Below, in pieces: positions 1 through 6,777 of a stretch of 6,777 nucleotides of DNA. A program made the translations under genes and the position numbers. Under the pieces are notes generated by a model that was not told the DNA's origin, did no database searches, and saw only the letters and a list, made by a program, of their open reading frames with translations. Location of the stretch: positions 1 to 6,777 of the forward strand of contig CAAFWA010000025.1 in the NCBI GenBank assembly GCA_900766635.1, read 5' to 3'. Each line of letters opens with the position of its first letter. The first letter of the stretch is position 1. Source of the stretch: an uncultured Acinetobacter sp. GTDB lineage: Bacteria; Pseudomonadota; Gammaproteobacteria; Pseudomonadales; Moraxellaceae.

Positions 1-3000
1 GGAATACGTTCGTGCATTTCTTGAATATGTGAAATCAAAATCACTTTACGCCCTTGATGGTGTAAATGATCTAAAGCGTTCATCACCATATGTAAGGATG
101 CAGGGTCAAGCGTGCCAAACCCCTCATCAATAAATAACGATTCAAGCTTCATCGAACCTGCAGCCATATTGGCAATTGCCAAGGCTAAAGCCAACGACAC
201 CAAAAAGGTCTCACCACCTGAGAGCGATAACACAGGGCGAATTTCACTGTTCATGTCTAAATCAATCACCGCCAAACTTAAACTATTTGGAATACGGTGT
301 AATTGATAACGTGGTGTTAAAGGTTGCAGTTGCTGATTGGCATACTCCACCAAAATATCTAAATGATGTTCTTGGGCAATTTTTTGAAATTTTGTACCCT
401 CTTTATGACCAATCAGATCATAAATCCGACCCCAACGATATTCCTCTTGCTTAATATGCTCAATCTCTTGTTGATATTGGACATAAATTTTTTGCTTGTC
501 GGCATGCAAACGCAGCGCACCATTAATCTCATCTAAAGCATCTTGATGCGATTTTTTTTCAAGTTGAAGTACAGCAAGTTTATCTTCAATACGGGCTAAA
601 TCATCCTCAGGTTGTTGTTGAAGATGATTTTGATAACGCTCTTCTAAGAGTTGCCATGCGGTTTGTGCTTGCGCTAACAGCTGTTGTTGACTGTTTAAAT
701 CGTGTCTTAAACGCTGATGCTGTACCAAATCAATCTTCAGCCACGTTTCAATCTCAGCGTGGCTCACAGCAGGGTGGGCCAATTGCCATGTTTGAATGAT
801 TTGCTGTTGCTGTGCCAATTGCTGCTCAATATGTTGCAATTGGCTGAGCACATGTTGTTGCTTTAAATTGGCTTGATGCAAAGCATGTTCAGCTTGGCTT
901 ACACTTTGACGCTTCTGCGCTAGGGTATGATGCAATTGTTGAGCTTGGCTCTCAATTGCCTGTTGCCAATCGGCAGCCACACGATAGGCTTGTCCTGCAT
1001 ATTGCTCAGTTAAAGCGAGTAATTGTTGACGTAAATCTTGGCCCTTGGTCACATACTGCTGCAAGGTATCTTGCATATGTTTGAACTGACCTTGCTCAAC
1101 CTCAAGCTGATACATAATTTTATCAATCGACTGCTGTGTGCTTTTTATCTCTTGAATTAAAGCTTGTTGAGTCTCTAAATCATGCAAACGTTGTTGCAGT
1201 TGTTGTTCAAGCGCTACAAGCGTGGAAAGATGTTGCTGTGTCGATGCAAATTGTGGGAATACCTGCAAGATCGGTTGAATCAGCGTTTCAAGTTGGTAAC
1301 GACGCTCGAGATGCAATTTGAGTTGTTGAGCTTTGGCCTCTTGTTCACGCCAAGCGTTTAAATCACTGTGCTGTTGTTGGCTCTGTTGTTTTAGTATGTT
1401 GATCGCATCGCTAAGGATATTCAGGCGCTGTGCTAGGGTAAGCGTAAGTTCCTGTGATGGTTGCTGATCAATCACTTGCCCTAAGAGCTGTAACTTGTGC
1501 TGAATCTGTGCCAACTGCTGTTGGCATTTTAAAGTCAATTGCTCGAGCTGTTGTTGCTGCTGTTCAAGTACCGCATTGGCTTTAGAGTGTTCAAGCTGTT
1601 GGGCAGTTAGATGCTGTTGCAATACATCAAGCTCATGTTTGGCCTGTTGTAATTGTTGTTCTTGTAGCGCCACCAAATTGGCTTCTAATTCGCCTTGTGA
1701 CGTTGTAAACGGATGCTCAAGGCTGCCACAGACCATACAAGGCTGTTCGGGCTGTAATTGGGCACGTAGCTGTTGCACATTTTCATTATAGAGCAGGCGC
1801 TGTGTATGTAAAATCTGCTCAAGTTGAGCATAGTCCTGCTGTTTGCGGCAAAGCGTGCTTGCTAAGTCTGCAATGTGATCGCTCAGCTCATCACACTTGG
1901 TTTTTTGTGCTTTAATTGCTTGTTGTAAATCTTGGCAGATGGCTTCTTCACTGACTAATTGTTGTAAAGATTGCTGCTGATGCGATAGCTCAAGCGCTAA
2001 AGTTTGCTGCTGTTTTAACTGTTGTTCTGTTTGGCGATATTGTGCTTCTAAATGCTCAAGGCTTTGATATTGTTGTTCATAATGTTGCTGCTGTTGTTGT
2101 AAAGCATGATCAGCCTGTTCGAGTTCAGTGACAGTTTGCTTGGCAACCTCAGGTGCTTGGCGATGTAACTGCGCATAGCGCTCTATATAGTGCTGTAAAT
2201 TTTTTGAAACGCTTAAAATCTCGTCATCAAAGCTGTGTAAATGTTCAGTTTTTTTTAGATTTAACTCAAGCGTTTGTTGCTGCATATAGCGCTGCTGTAA
2301 CTGTGCTTGTTCACGTGCTAAAGCTGTGTGTAAGGGTTGAAGTCGCTCGCTGTCAAATTGACTCATTTGTGCATTAAGCTGTTTATATTGCACGGAGATG
2401 CTTTGAATCTCATGATCAATTTTCACGGCTAAAGCAAGTTGCGGTTTAATCAATACACGTTGTTCTTCAAAGTCTTGCTGTGCTTGTTGTGCATCGTGTA
2501 ATGCCTGTTGGGCTTGTGCAAAGGCGTGTTGTAAGCTGCTAAAGCTGTGCTGAAAAATCTGCTGCTCAGTTTTGGTGTGCTGTTTTAAATCTTCAAGCTT
2601 TTGCTGTTGGACAAAATTTTCACGAACTGCTTGAAACTCATCAAGCTGCTTGAGCAGTTGCTGCTGTGGTTGCAATTTTTGCATTGCATCACGTTGCACA
2701 TCGTAAATTTCCTTTTTACCATGCACTTCGGCATACAATTGATCACGTTCTAAATGCCATTTTTTATCATTGTCGAGTAATTTTTCGCTTTGGCGTAAAT
2801 GCTCAAGCGCAAGGTTGAGTTGTTTTTGCTCTGAACTTAGAGTGGTGATTTGTTCTTCAGATAATAAATCAATCCGACCAATATCTTTTTCGAGTTCTTG
2901 GCGTTGCTGTTTAATGGCGCTGTATTTTTCCGCAGCCTTTTTACTCACCTCAGAAAAAATTTGTGAGTTGGTTAAATACTCTAATAAATCAGCGCGTTCT

Positions 3001-3539
3001 TGATCTTTGGCTTTTAAAAATGCCCCCACTTCTGATTGGGCAAGTAACACGGCACGGGTAAATTGCTCAAAGCTCAAACCAATAAGCTGCTCAATAATCG
3101 GCGTCGCTTCGGAGATTTTTTGATTAAGCACCCGTTGCTCATCAAGGCAGGTAATAGAACGCTGATGTTTTAATGTTCCATCGACTTTTTTATAAGCTCG
3201 CCAAACCTCCCAACGTGCTTGATAACGCTTGCCATCTAAAGCGATAAACTCAAGTTCAGCAAAGCCTGAGGTACAGCCACGACGCAGCAGATGTTTAGGG
3301 TCTTTTAAAGATAAATCAGCACCTGCAACATCTTGAATACTGCCAATCGCCCCATTTAAGCGCGGCACACGATCATACAGTGCTAAACACATCGCATCGA
3401 GCAGCGTTGATTTACCTGCGCCTGTTTTGCCGGTAATGGCAATTAAGCCGGCCTGTGCTAAAGGGGCTTGATCAAAATGAATATGTTGGGTTTCTGCAAT
3501 CGATGCCAAATTACATAAGCTTAAACGTAAAATTTTCAT
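1..3539 (-). CDS. sbcC: SbcC, ATPase subunit of the SbcCD nuclease (3' end cut by window)
   Basis: SbcC is the Rad50-like SMC-type ATPase that partners SbcD in the cytoplasmic SbcCD nuclease, which cleaves DNA hairpins and trims blocked double-strand ends. The frame is open for 1179 codons from the ATG at 3539 to the window edge. Visible parts are: N-terminal ATPase lobe with Walker A GKTGAGKST (residues 37-45) and Q-loop region LLAQSEVGAFL (165-175, Gln168); a long coiled coil from about 190; the zinc hook CMVC (Cys601 and Cys604, followed by GSLEHP) at mid-protein; the returning coil to about 1020; and the C-terminal lobe with signature LSLSGGE (1104-1110), Walker B LFIDEGFGTLD (1135-1145) and H-loop His1171. 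Compared with E. coli SbcC (about 1048 residues), the arms are longer and very rich in glutamine, and roughly 30-40 C-terminal residues are off-window. The start matches the family N-terminus (MKIL). An AAGGA at 3552-3556 lies 12 bases upstream and overlaps the sbcD stop. It is the second gene of the sbcD-sbcC operon. The family call is certain; the exact full length is not seen. Confidence 0.97.
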   Translation of the reverse strand, partial: MKILRLSLCNLASIAETQHIHFDQAPLAQAGLIAITGKTGAGKSTLLDAMCLALYDRVPRLNGAIGSIQDVAGADLSLKDPKHLLRRGCTSGFAELEFIALDGKRYQARWEVWRAYKKVDGTLKHQRSITCLDEQRVLNQKISEATPIIEQLIGLSFEQFTRAVLLAQSEVGAFLKAKDQERADLLEYLTNSQIFSEVSKKAAEKYSAIKQQRQELEKDIGRIDLLSEEQITTLSSEQKQLNLALEHLRQSEKLLDNDKKWHLERDQLYAEVHGKKEIYDVQRDAMQKLQPQQQLLKQLDEFQAVRENFVQQQKLEDLKQHTKTEQQIFQHSFSSLQHAFAQAQQALHDAQQAQQDFEEQRVLIKPQLALAVKIDHEIQSISVQYKQLNAQMSQFDSERLQPLHTALAREQAQLQQRYMQQQTLELNLKKTEHLHSFDDEILSVSKNLQHYIERYAQLHRQAPEVAKQTVTELEQADHALQQQQQHYEQQYQSLEHLEAQYRQTEQQLKQQQTLALELSHQQQSLQQLVSEEAICQDLQQAIKAQKTKCDELSDHIADLASTLCRKQQDYAQLEQILHTQRLLYNENVQQLRAQLQPEQPCMVCGSLEHPFTTSQGELEANLVALQEQQLQQAKHELDVLQQHLTAQQLEHSKANAVLEQQQQQLEQLTLKCQQQLAQIQHKLQLLGQVIDQQPSQELTLTLAQRLNILSDAINILKQQSQQQHSDLNAWREQEAKAQQLKLHLERRYQLETLIQPILQVFPQFASTQQHLSTLVALEQQLQQRLHDLETQQALIQEIKSTQQSIDKIMYQLEVEQGQFKHMQDTLQQYVTKGQDLRQQLLALTEQYAGQAYRVAADWQQAIESQAQQLHHTLAQKRQSVSQAEHALHQANLKQQHVLSQLQHIEQQLAQQQQIIQTWQLAHPAVSHAEIETWLKIDLVQHQRLRHDLNSQQQLLAQAQTAWQLLEERYQNHLQQQPEDDLARIEDKLAVLQLEKKSHQDALDEINGALRLHADKQKIYVQYQQEIEHIKQEEYRWGRIYDLIGHKEGTKFQKIAQEHHLDILVEYANQQLQPLTPRYQLHRIPNSLSLAVIDLDMNSEIRPVLSLSGGETFLVSLALALAIANMAAGSMKLESLFIDEGFGTLDPASLHMVMNALDHLHHQGRKVILISHIQEMHERI

Positions 3540-3548
3540 GGCACCGCT

Positions 3549-4796
3549 TTATCCTTGTTGTTCATCAAGTGTGTCTTGGGCTTCTGCTAACAGCATTTGA
3601 AAATCACGCTGTACCTCATGGTCTAAACGATAGCCCATCTTTTCCCACAGTTGGTTAAATAAACGCTCGGGTGTAGGGGGCGCAAGATCAATTGCGCGTT
3701 GGCTCGTCTGAGAGGAATGAGCCTCAAAAATACGGCTTAAGCGCAGCAAACGATAACGCTTAGGCGGCAAGGCTTGCTCAATTTTCTGACGTAAATCAAT
3801 CGGGGGTGGGGCATCTGAGCGGTATTCAATTTCTAAAAAATGCCGTGCATGAATGGATTCAATTTCCCCTTGCGGCAGTGCTTCAATCGCAGGAATCAAA
3901 TCAGCTAAGTCTTCACGAATCCGAATTAAATCCACTTGGCGTGGAATCACTAGCGATTCATAACGCACACGCTGTTCGCCTGTTTGGGTTGGATCAATCG
4001 TAACGTCTAGCACCTGATGACGATAATGGCGTTCGCTAAAGGATAACGGAATCGGCGAGCCACTATAACGAATATGTGCTTGTCCGACTTGCTGTGGTTT
4101 ATGTAAATGCCCTAAAGCCACGTAATCAATGATCTCATCAAATAAAGTGGTTGAGAGTGCTTCTTCATGACCAATAATAATCGAACGCTCTGAATCTGAG
4201 GTTTGTGCACCTTGTAAATGCGCATGTGACATTAAAATCAGCGCTTGATCGGGTTGTTTACGTAATTTCGCTTCGGCAATTAATTGTTGATGTAAATAAG
4301 CAATGGCATTTTGGTTATTGGTGGTGTGTTGATTTAAACCGGTAATTTCAGCGCTACGTAAATAGGGCAAGGTTAAGCACCATGCAATGATCTTGGCGTG
4401 TTCATCATAAATAGGCACCAATAATCGGTTTAAATCAAATTCGTGCGCAGTAGTTTTTCCAATCACGCCCACGGCTTTGGCATTAAATTTAGCCAAAAAT
4501 GGCTCAACTTGTTCAATGCGATAGCCTGAATCGTGATTGCCTGCAATCATCAAGGTTTGCATGTTAGGTGCAGCCGCATGGGCATCGGCTAAAAATTGGT
4601 AAAGTTGTTTTTGGGCGCTTGATGCAGGATTGACCACATCAAAAATATCCCCTGCAATGAATAGGGCATGCGGTTGTTTGTCTGCAATTTGCTTGAGTAA
4701 CCACGCTAAAAAATGCTGATGCTCGTATTCACGGTCATGGTTGTGAAAAAATTGTCCCAAATGCCAATCGGAGGTGTGAAAAAAACGCACAGTCAT
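3549..4796 (-). CDS. sbcD: SbcD, nuclease subunit of the SbcCD complex
   Basis: SbcD is the Mre11-type, Mn-dependent phosphoesterase that supplies the nuclease active site of SbcCD, working with the SbcC ATPase encoded just downstream. From the ATG at 4796 the protein has 415 residues, close to E. coli SbcD (about 400). All metal-binding motifs of the calcineurin-like phosphoesterase fold are present: DWH (Asp10, His12), GDIFD (Asp50), GNHD (Asn87, His88, Asp89), SHAH (His191, His193) and GHLH (His230, His232). The remaining C-terminal part is the capping and SbcC-binding region, ending DEQQG. I chose the ATG at 4796, giving MTVRFFHTSDWH, because it aligns with the family N-terminus. A TTG at 4808 would add four residues but has no ribosome site. 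The chosen ATG itself has only a weak GGG about 7 bases upstream. The stop is 9 bases before sbcC, so the two are translated from one message. No damage is visible. Confidence 0.97.
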   Translation of the reverse strand: MTVRFFHTSDWHLGQFFHNHDREYEHQHFLAWLLKQIADKQPHALFIAGDIFDVVNPASSAQKQLYQFLADAHAAAPNMQTLMIAGNHDSGYRIEQVEPFLAKFNAKAVGVIGKTTAHEFDLNRLLVPIYDEHAKIIAWCLTLPYLRSAEITGLNQHTTNNQNAIAYLHQQLIAEAKLRKQPDQALILMSHAHLQGAQTSDSERSIIIGHEEALSTTLFDEIIDYVALGHLHKPQQVGQAHIRYSGSPIPLSFSERHYRHQVLDVTIDPTQTGEQRVRYESLVIPRQVDLIRIREDLADLIPAIEALPQGEIESIHARHFLEIEYRSDAPPPIDLRQKIEQALPPKRYRLLRLSRIFEAHSSQTSQRAIDLAPPTPERLFNQLWEKMGYRLDHEVQRDFQMLLAEAQDTLDEQQG

Positions 4797-4818
4797 GTTA
4801 TTGCCCAAAAAAATACCA

Positions 4819-4855
4819 CGCGCTTACTATAAGCAAAATGCAGCTTGAAATACTA
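4819..4855 (-). promoter_or_regulatory. Candidate sbcDC promoter with a palindrome over the -10
   Basis: On the minus strand a TATAGT (4831-4826) is a fair -10 box and would start transcription near 4819, leaving a leader of about 22 bases before the sbcD ATG. No good -35 is present 16-18 bases upstream, so the promoter would be weak or activator-dependent. The -10 sits inside a perfect inverted repeat, GCTTA-CTA-TAAGC (4822-4834), which could be a binding site or chance. This is inference from motif reading only. sbcDC might instead be transcribed from further upstream through the terminator at 4861-4905. Confidence 0.3.
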
Positions 4856-4860
4856 TCCTT

Positions 4861-4905
4861 AGAAAATAAAAGACCGACGATTCGAGTGATGAGAAATCGT
4901 CGGCC
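4861..4905 (-). terminator. Intrinsic terminator on the minus strand, no gene in front of it
   Basis: Plus-strand CCGACGATT (4874-4882) and AATCGTCGG (4895-4903) form a perfect 9-bp inverted repeat with a 12-base loop. Read as minus-strand RNA, the stem gains a G-U pair (4904 with 4873) and a G-C pair (4905 with 4872), giving 11 bp. It is followed at once by the U-rich run TTTTATTTTCT (4871-4861). The plus-strand reading loses the G-U pair and is followed by A-rich sequence, so the structure is asymmetric and points leftward. It lies about 65 bases upstream of the sbcD ATG. The only neighbouring gene to the right (5113) is on the other strand, so it does not terminate any visible protein gene. 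Confidence 0.65.
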
Positions 4906-4922
4906 AAAAAAATGTTGCGCTG

Positions 4923-4945
4923 ATCTAAGTATGCTCGACTTAGAT
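4923..4945. repeat. Perfect 8-bp inverted repeat
   Basis: ATCTAAGT at 4923-4930 is the exact reverse complement of ACTTAGAT at 4938-4945, with a 7-base spacer. Neither strand has a U-run directly after it, so it is not a terminator by itself. It may be an RNA hairpin of the candidate RNA here, or a protein site. A competing pairing exists: CTGATC (4920-4925) with GATCAG (4969-4974). Confidence 0.6.
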
Positions 4946-5046
4946 AAAACACAATTTATTCTTATAGCGATCAGGTTGCCAAATGCGGCGGCTACTAACC
5001 TATACCCTTAATAACGTCGGGCACGCTTGATTGGTTGACAATAAAA

Positions 5047-5082
5047 CTTAAAAAAAGCAAAAAATTTTTTATACTGTGTTTA
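5047..5082 (+). promoter_or_regulatory. Candidate promoter of the small membrane-protein gene
   Basis: TATACT (5070-5075) is a good -10 box. At a 17-base spacing the -35 position holds CTTAAA (5047-5052), a poor match. A perfect TTGACA lies at 5035-5040, but 29 bases away, which is too far to pair with it. The region between is an A-tract running into a T-tract, as often seen upstream of AT-rich promoters. The predicted start is near 5082, giving a leader of about 31 bases to the ATG at 5113. Confidence 0.4.
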
Positions 5083-5112
5083 ATTTGAGAGTTTTAAAAA
5101 AGTGAAAGCACA

Positions 5113-5559
5113 ATGTTGCGATATTTCCTGAGATTTTTTCTGTATTTAGTCTTGTTTACTATGGTGATTGGTGTTGTAGCGGCACTGTTACCGCAAGGTG
5201 TGGGGCAGATCCTAACCGCCTTTCCTTTTTTAATCAGTATGCTGCTTTTATTATTTCGCTTTCTTAAACAAGAGCGCCGTGCCCCAACCCAACAAGAGCG
5301 CAATCGCTTTAGCTTCATTTATGTGCTGATTTTTTTCCTATATAACTACATTTTTGCAGTGCTTGGGCCGCTGATCTTTAATTTAAGTTTACCCAATATT
5401 TTTGAGCTATGGCTGCAACAGGCATTTGATGGGCAATTTCAAGCCTTACTCATCTCACGTTTATTAATTTTTATGATTCCGTTTTACTTAATTGTATTTT
5501 GGTTTTATGGACCGCAAGCCAAACGCATGGCGGAGAAAATGTTTTCATCGACCAAGTAA
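5113..5559 (+). CDS. Small four-helix inner-membrane protein, unknown function
   Basis: The product has 148 residues and is mostly hydrophobic, with four likely membrane helices at about 8-26, 31-51, 67-91 and 110-133. The loop at 51-66 (KQERRAPTQQERNR) and the tail from 134 (PQAKRMAEK) are basic, and the N-terminus carries two arginines. By the positive-inside rule both ends and the middle loop face the cytoplasm, which fits four helices. There is no cleavable signal peptide and no catalytic motif. It resembles what is annotated in Acinetobacter as the ABZJ_00895 family, from memory and not checked; no function is known to me. The start is the only sensible ATG, though the ribosome site is weak. 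It ends in tandem in-frame stops TAA TAA (5557-5562). A candidate promoter lies upstream, and the epimerase gene follows 54 bases downstream on the same strand with no terminator between, so the two may share a transcript. Confidence 0.85.
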   Translation: MLRYFLRFFLYLVLFTMVIGVVAALLPQGVGQILTAFPFLISMLLLLFRFLKQERRAPTQQERNRFSFIYVLIFFLYNYIFAVLGPLIFNLSLPNIFELWLQQAFDGQFQALLISRLLIFMIPFYLIVFWFYGPQAKRMAEKMFSSTK

Positions 5560-5613
5560 TAAGATGATGTATGCTAATGCAATGAGAATAAAAATGAAGC
5601 AGATAGGAATCAT

Positions 5614-6549
5614 ATGCACAAGCCATCGGTGTTAATTACAGGTGCAAGCGGCTTTATTGGCACGCATTTAATTCGGTTTTTTCTAAAACATGGCTATGAG
5701 GTTATCGCCTTAAGTCGTCAACAGCGTGAGTCGAGTTATGGCTTAACGTGGGTGACGGATTTTGAGCAAATTCCGAATACCTATATTGATTATGTGGTGA
5801 ATTTGGCAGGTGAGAGCGTAGGCAAAGGACGTTGGACGCCCAAGCGTAAACAGCAATTACTTGAGAGTCGTGTACAAACCACCACGGCCTTGTATCACTA
5901 TTTGATGCAAGCCAAGATCACGCCTAAAACCATTATTTCAGGTTCGGCGGTGGGCTATTATGGCATTGACCCAAGTTTAACGTGGCAGCAGGTATGCACT
6001 GAGGATAGCCCAAGTCAAAATATTTTTATGGCTGAACTGTGTCAAAAGTGGGAATACAGTGCACTGCAATTTAGTCAATTTAATACCAAAATTATTCGTT
6101 TAGGCGTGGTTTTTGGCAAACGTGGCGGTATTTTACCGCAGATGTTACTGCCAATTAAATTGGGTCTTGTAGGTAAAATTGGCAATGGGCAGCAACCTGT
6201 GGTGTGGGTGCATATTCATGATGTGCTACGTGCAATTGAATTTTTGCTGCGTACACCAACCCAAGCGCGCATTTTTAATTTAGTGGCACCAACGCTAACC
6301 CACCAAGCAGATTTTGCTATCCAAGCTGCACAGTTATTTAAAAAACGTCCTTTTTTGAATGCACCTGCATGGCTGTTTAACAAACTGATGGGTGAACAAG
6401 CACAGCTCATTTTAAATGGTCAGTTTGTCGCCCCAAAAAATTTAACTCAAGCAGGTTTTGTGTTTCATTTTCAAGGTTTAGAACATGCGCTGAGTAATTT
6501 AAGCCAAGGCAAAACAAGAAGGCCGGTCGTCACCGACCCTCAAGATTGA
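5614..6549 (+). CDS. TIGR01777-family NAD(P)-dependent epimerase/oxidoreductase (YfcH-like)
   Basis: This 311-residue cytoplasmic protein is an atypical extended SDR of the YfcH/SDR39U1 type (E. coli YfcH is about 297 residues); its substrate is unknown. The Rossmann nucleotide-binding motif TGASGFIG is at residues 9-16. Family signatures follow: NLAGE (63-67), the RWTPKRK and SRVQTT stretch (73-90), SGSAVGYYG (109-117) in the catalytic region, the IRLGVVFGKRGG segment (161-172) and GNGQQPVVWVHIHDV (190-204). The C-terminal part from about 250, with NAPAW, NGQ and PKNLTQAGF, matches the DUF1731 domain. A ribosome site TAGGAA (5604-5609) sits close before the ATG at 5614. The last 15 or so residues (from SQGKTRRP) go beyond the usual end, and their DNA also carries the hemB terminator of the opposite strand. 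The stop codon lies one base from the hemB stop. The family is clear; the reaction is not. Confidence 0.94.
   Translation: MHKPSVLITGASGFIGTHLIRFFLKHGYEVIALSRQQRESSYGLTWVTDFEQIPNTYIDYVVNLAGESVGKGRWTPKRKQQLLESRVQTTTALYHYLMQAKITPKTIISGSAVGYYGIDPSLTWQQVCTEDSPSQNIFMAELCQKWEYSALQFSQFNTKIIRLGVVFGKRGGILPQMLLPIKLGLVGKIGNGQQPVVWVHIHDVLRAIEFLLRTPTQARIFNLVAPTLTHQADFAIQAAQLFKKRPFLNAPAWLFNKLMGEQAQLILNGQFVAPKNLTQAGFVFHFQGLEHALSNLSQGKTRRPVVTDPQD
6511..6540 (-). terminator. hemB terminator embedded in the epimerase coding sequence
   Basis: Just past the hemB stop, the minus strand can form a 9-bp stem (6540-6532 with 6527-6519) with two G-U pairs and a four-base GACG loop. The U-rich run TTCTTGTTTT (6520-6511) follows directly and overlaps the last two stem bases. 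An alternative 5-bp stem (GGTCG/CGACC, 6525-6538) has a GUGA loop. The G-U pairs and the U-run exist only on the minus strand, so it is oriented for hemB. It occupies the last codons of the opposing epimerase gene. Confidence 0.5.
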
Positions 6550-6550
6550 C

Positions 6551-6777
<227 letters not shown>

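Larger units (their letters stand above)
4861..5003 (-). ncRNA. Candidate small RNA or structured sbcDC leader
   Basis: This non-coding stretch upstream of sbcD could form a chain of hairpins on the minus strand that ends in the terminator at 4861-4905. In transcript order, the first pairs AGGTT (5001-4997) with AACCT (4977-4973), with GCC/GGC pairs inside and a four-base bulge. The second is a perfect 8-bp stem, ATCTAAGT/ACTTAGAT (4945-4938 with 4930-4923), with a 7-base loop. The terminator stem is the third. The minus strand has no ATG between 4797 and 5112, so a protein product is unlikely. No strong promoter is visible: TATAGG near 5003 and TATAAG (4966-4961) are possible -10 boxes without good -35 boxes, so the 5' end is unknown. 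I do not recognise it as 6S, GcvB, Spot 42 or a known riboswitch. It could be a free small RNA, a conditional leader of sbcDC, or unexpressed sequence. Confidence 0.35.

Noticed and set aside
1500..2110. Repetitive CTGTTG/TTGTTG triplets that look like a simple-sequence repeat or array.
   Set aside because: They are the complement of CAA/CAG glutamine codons in the SbcC coiled coil, with no fixed repeat unit or spacer, so not CRISPR or a tandem repeat array.
112..3003. Several plus-strand frames of 60-92 codons across the sbcC region.
   Set aside because: All lie opposite the continuous sbcC frame, lack ribosome sites, and have compositions (Leu-, Cys- and Ser-rich) expected from reading Gln-rich codons backwards.
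4931..5011. A 26-codon plus-strand frame (ATG at 4931, TAA at 5009-5011) in the gap, which could be a leader peptide.
   Set aside because: It has no ribosome site, begins inside the loop of a perfect hairpin, has no run of regulatory codons, and ends about 100 bases before the next gene.
5035..5075. TTGACA at 5035-5040 as the -35 of the membrane-protein promoter.
   Set aside because: It is 29 bases from the TATACT box, too far for a sigma-70 promoter, and no -10 lies at the right distance from it.
5094..5318. A 74-codon minus-strand frame overlapping the membrane-protein gene.
   Set aside because: It is the antisense shadow of a gene with clear membrane-helix pattern and has no support of its own.
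6216..6410. A 64-codon minus-strand frame inside the epimerase gene.
   Set aside because: It is opposite well-conserved TIGR01777 coding sequence, so it is a shadow.

Overview
The window looks like chromosomal DNA of an AT-rich gammaproteobacterium, most probably Acinetobacter. This is inferred from the A/T-leaning codon choice, the glutamine-rich SbcC, and the combination of sbcDC, a small four-helix membrane protein of a type I associate with Acinetobacter, a TIGR01777-type epimerase and hemB. No transposase, integrase, CRISPR array, tRNA or rRNA gene is visible. It reads as ordinary housekeeping sequence, and the one part not explained by genes is the 300-base gap in the middle.

Layout from left to right. 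Positions 1-3539 (minus strand) hold nearly all of sbcC, cut at its 3' end by the window edge. Positions 3549-4796 (minus) hold sbcD, which lies directly upstream of sbcC and is separated from it by 9 bases, so the two form an sbcD-sbcC operon. Their products make the SbcCD (Mre11-Rad50 type) nuclease that opens DNA hairpins and processes blocked ends. Positions 4797-5112 are non-coding. This gap holds a candidate sbcD promoter, a good minus-strand intrinsic terminator with no minus-strand gene in front of it, two further hairpins, and a promoter for the rightward gene.

Positions 5113-5559 (plus) encode a small membrane protein of unknown function. Positions 5614-6549 (plus) encode an SDR-family NAD(P)-dependent epimerase/oxidoreductase (TIGR01777/YfcH type), possibly co-transcribed with the membrane protein. 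At the right edge, from 6551 onward (minus), is the 3' end of hemB (5-aminolevulinate dehydratase, haem synthesis). hemB converges on the epimerase gene with a single base between the stop codons, and a minus-strand terminator for hemB appears to lie inside the epimerase coding sequence.

The most interesting observation is the orphan terminator with its structured upstream region at about 4861-5003. It suggests either an unannotated small RNA or a termination-controlled leader in front of sbcDC. It rests on sequence reading alone.
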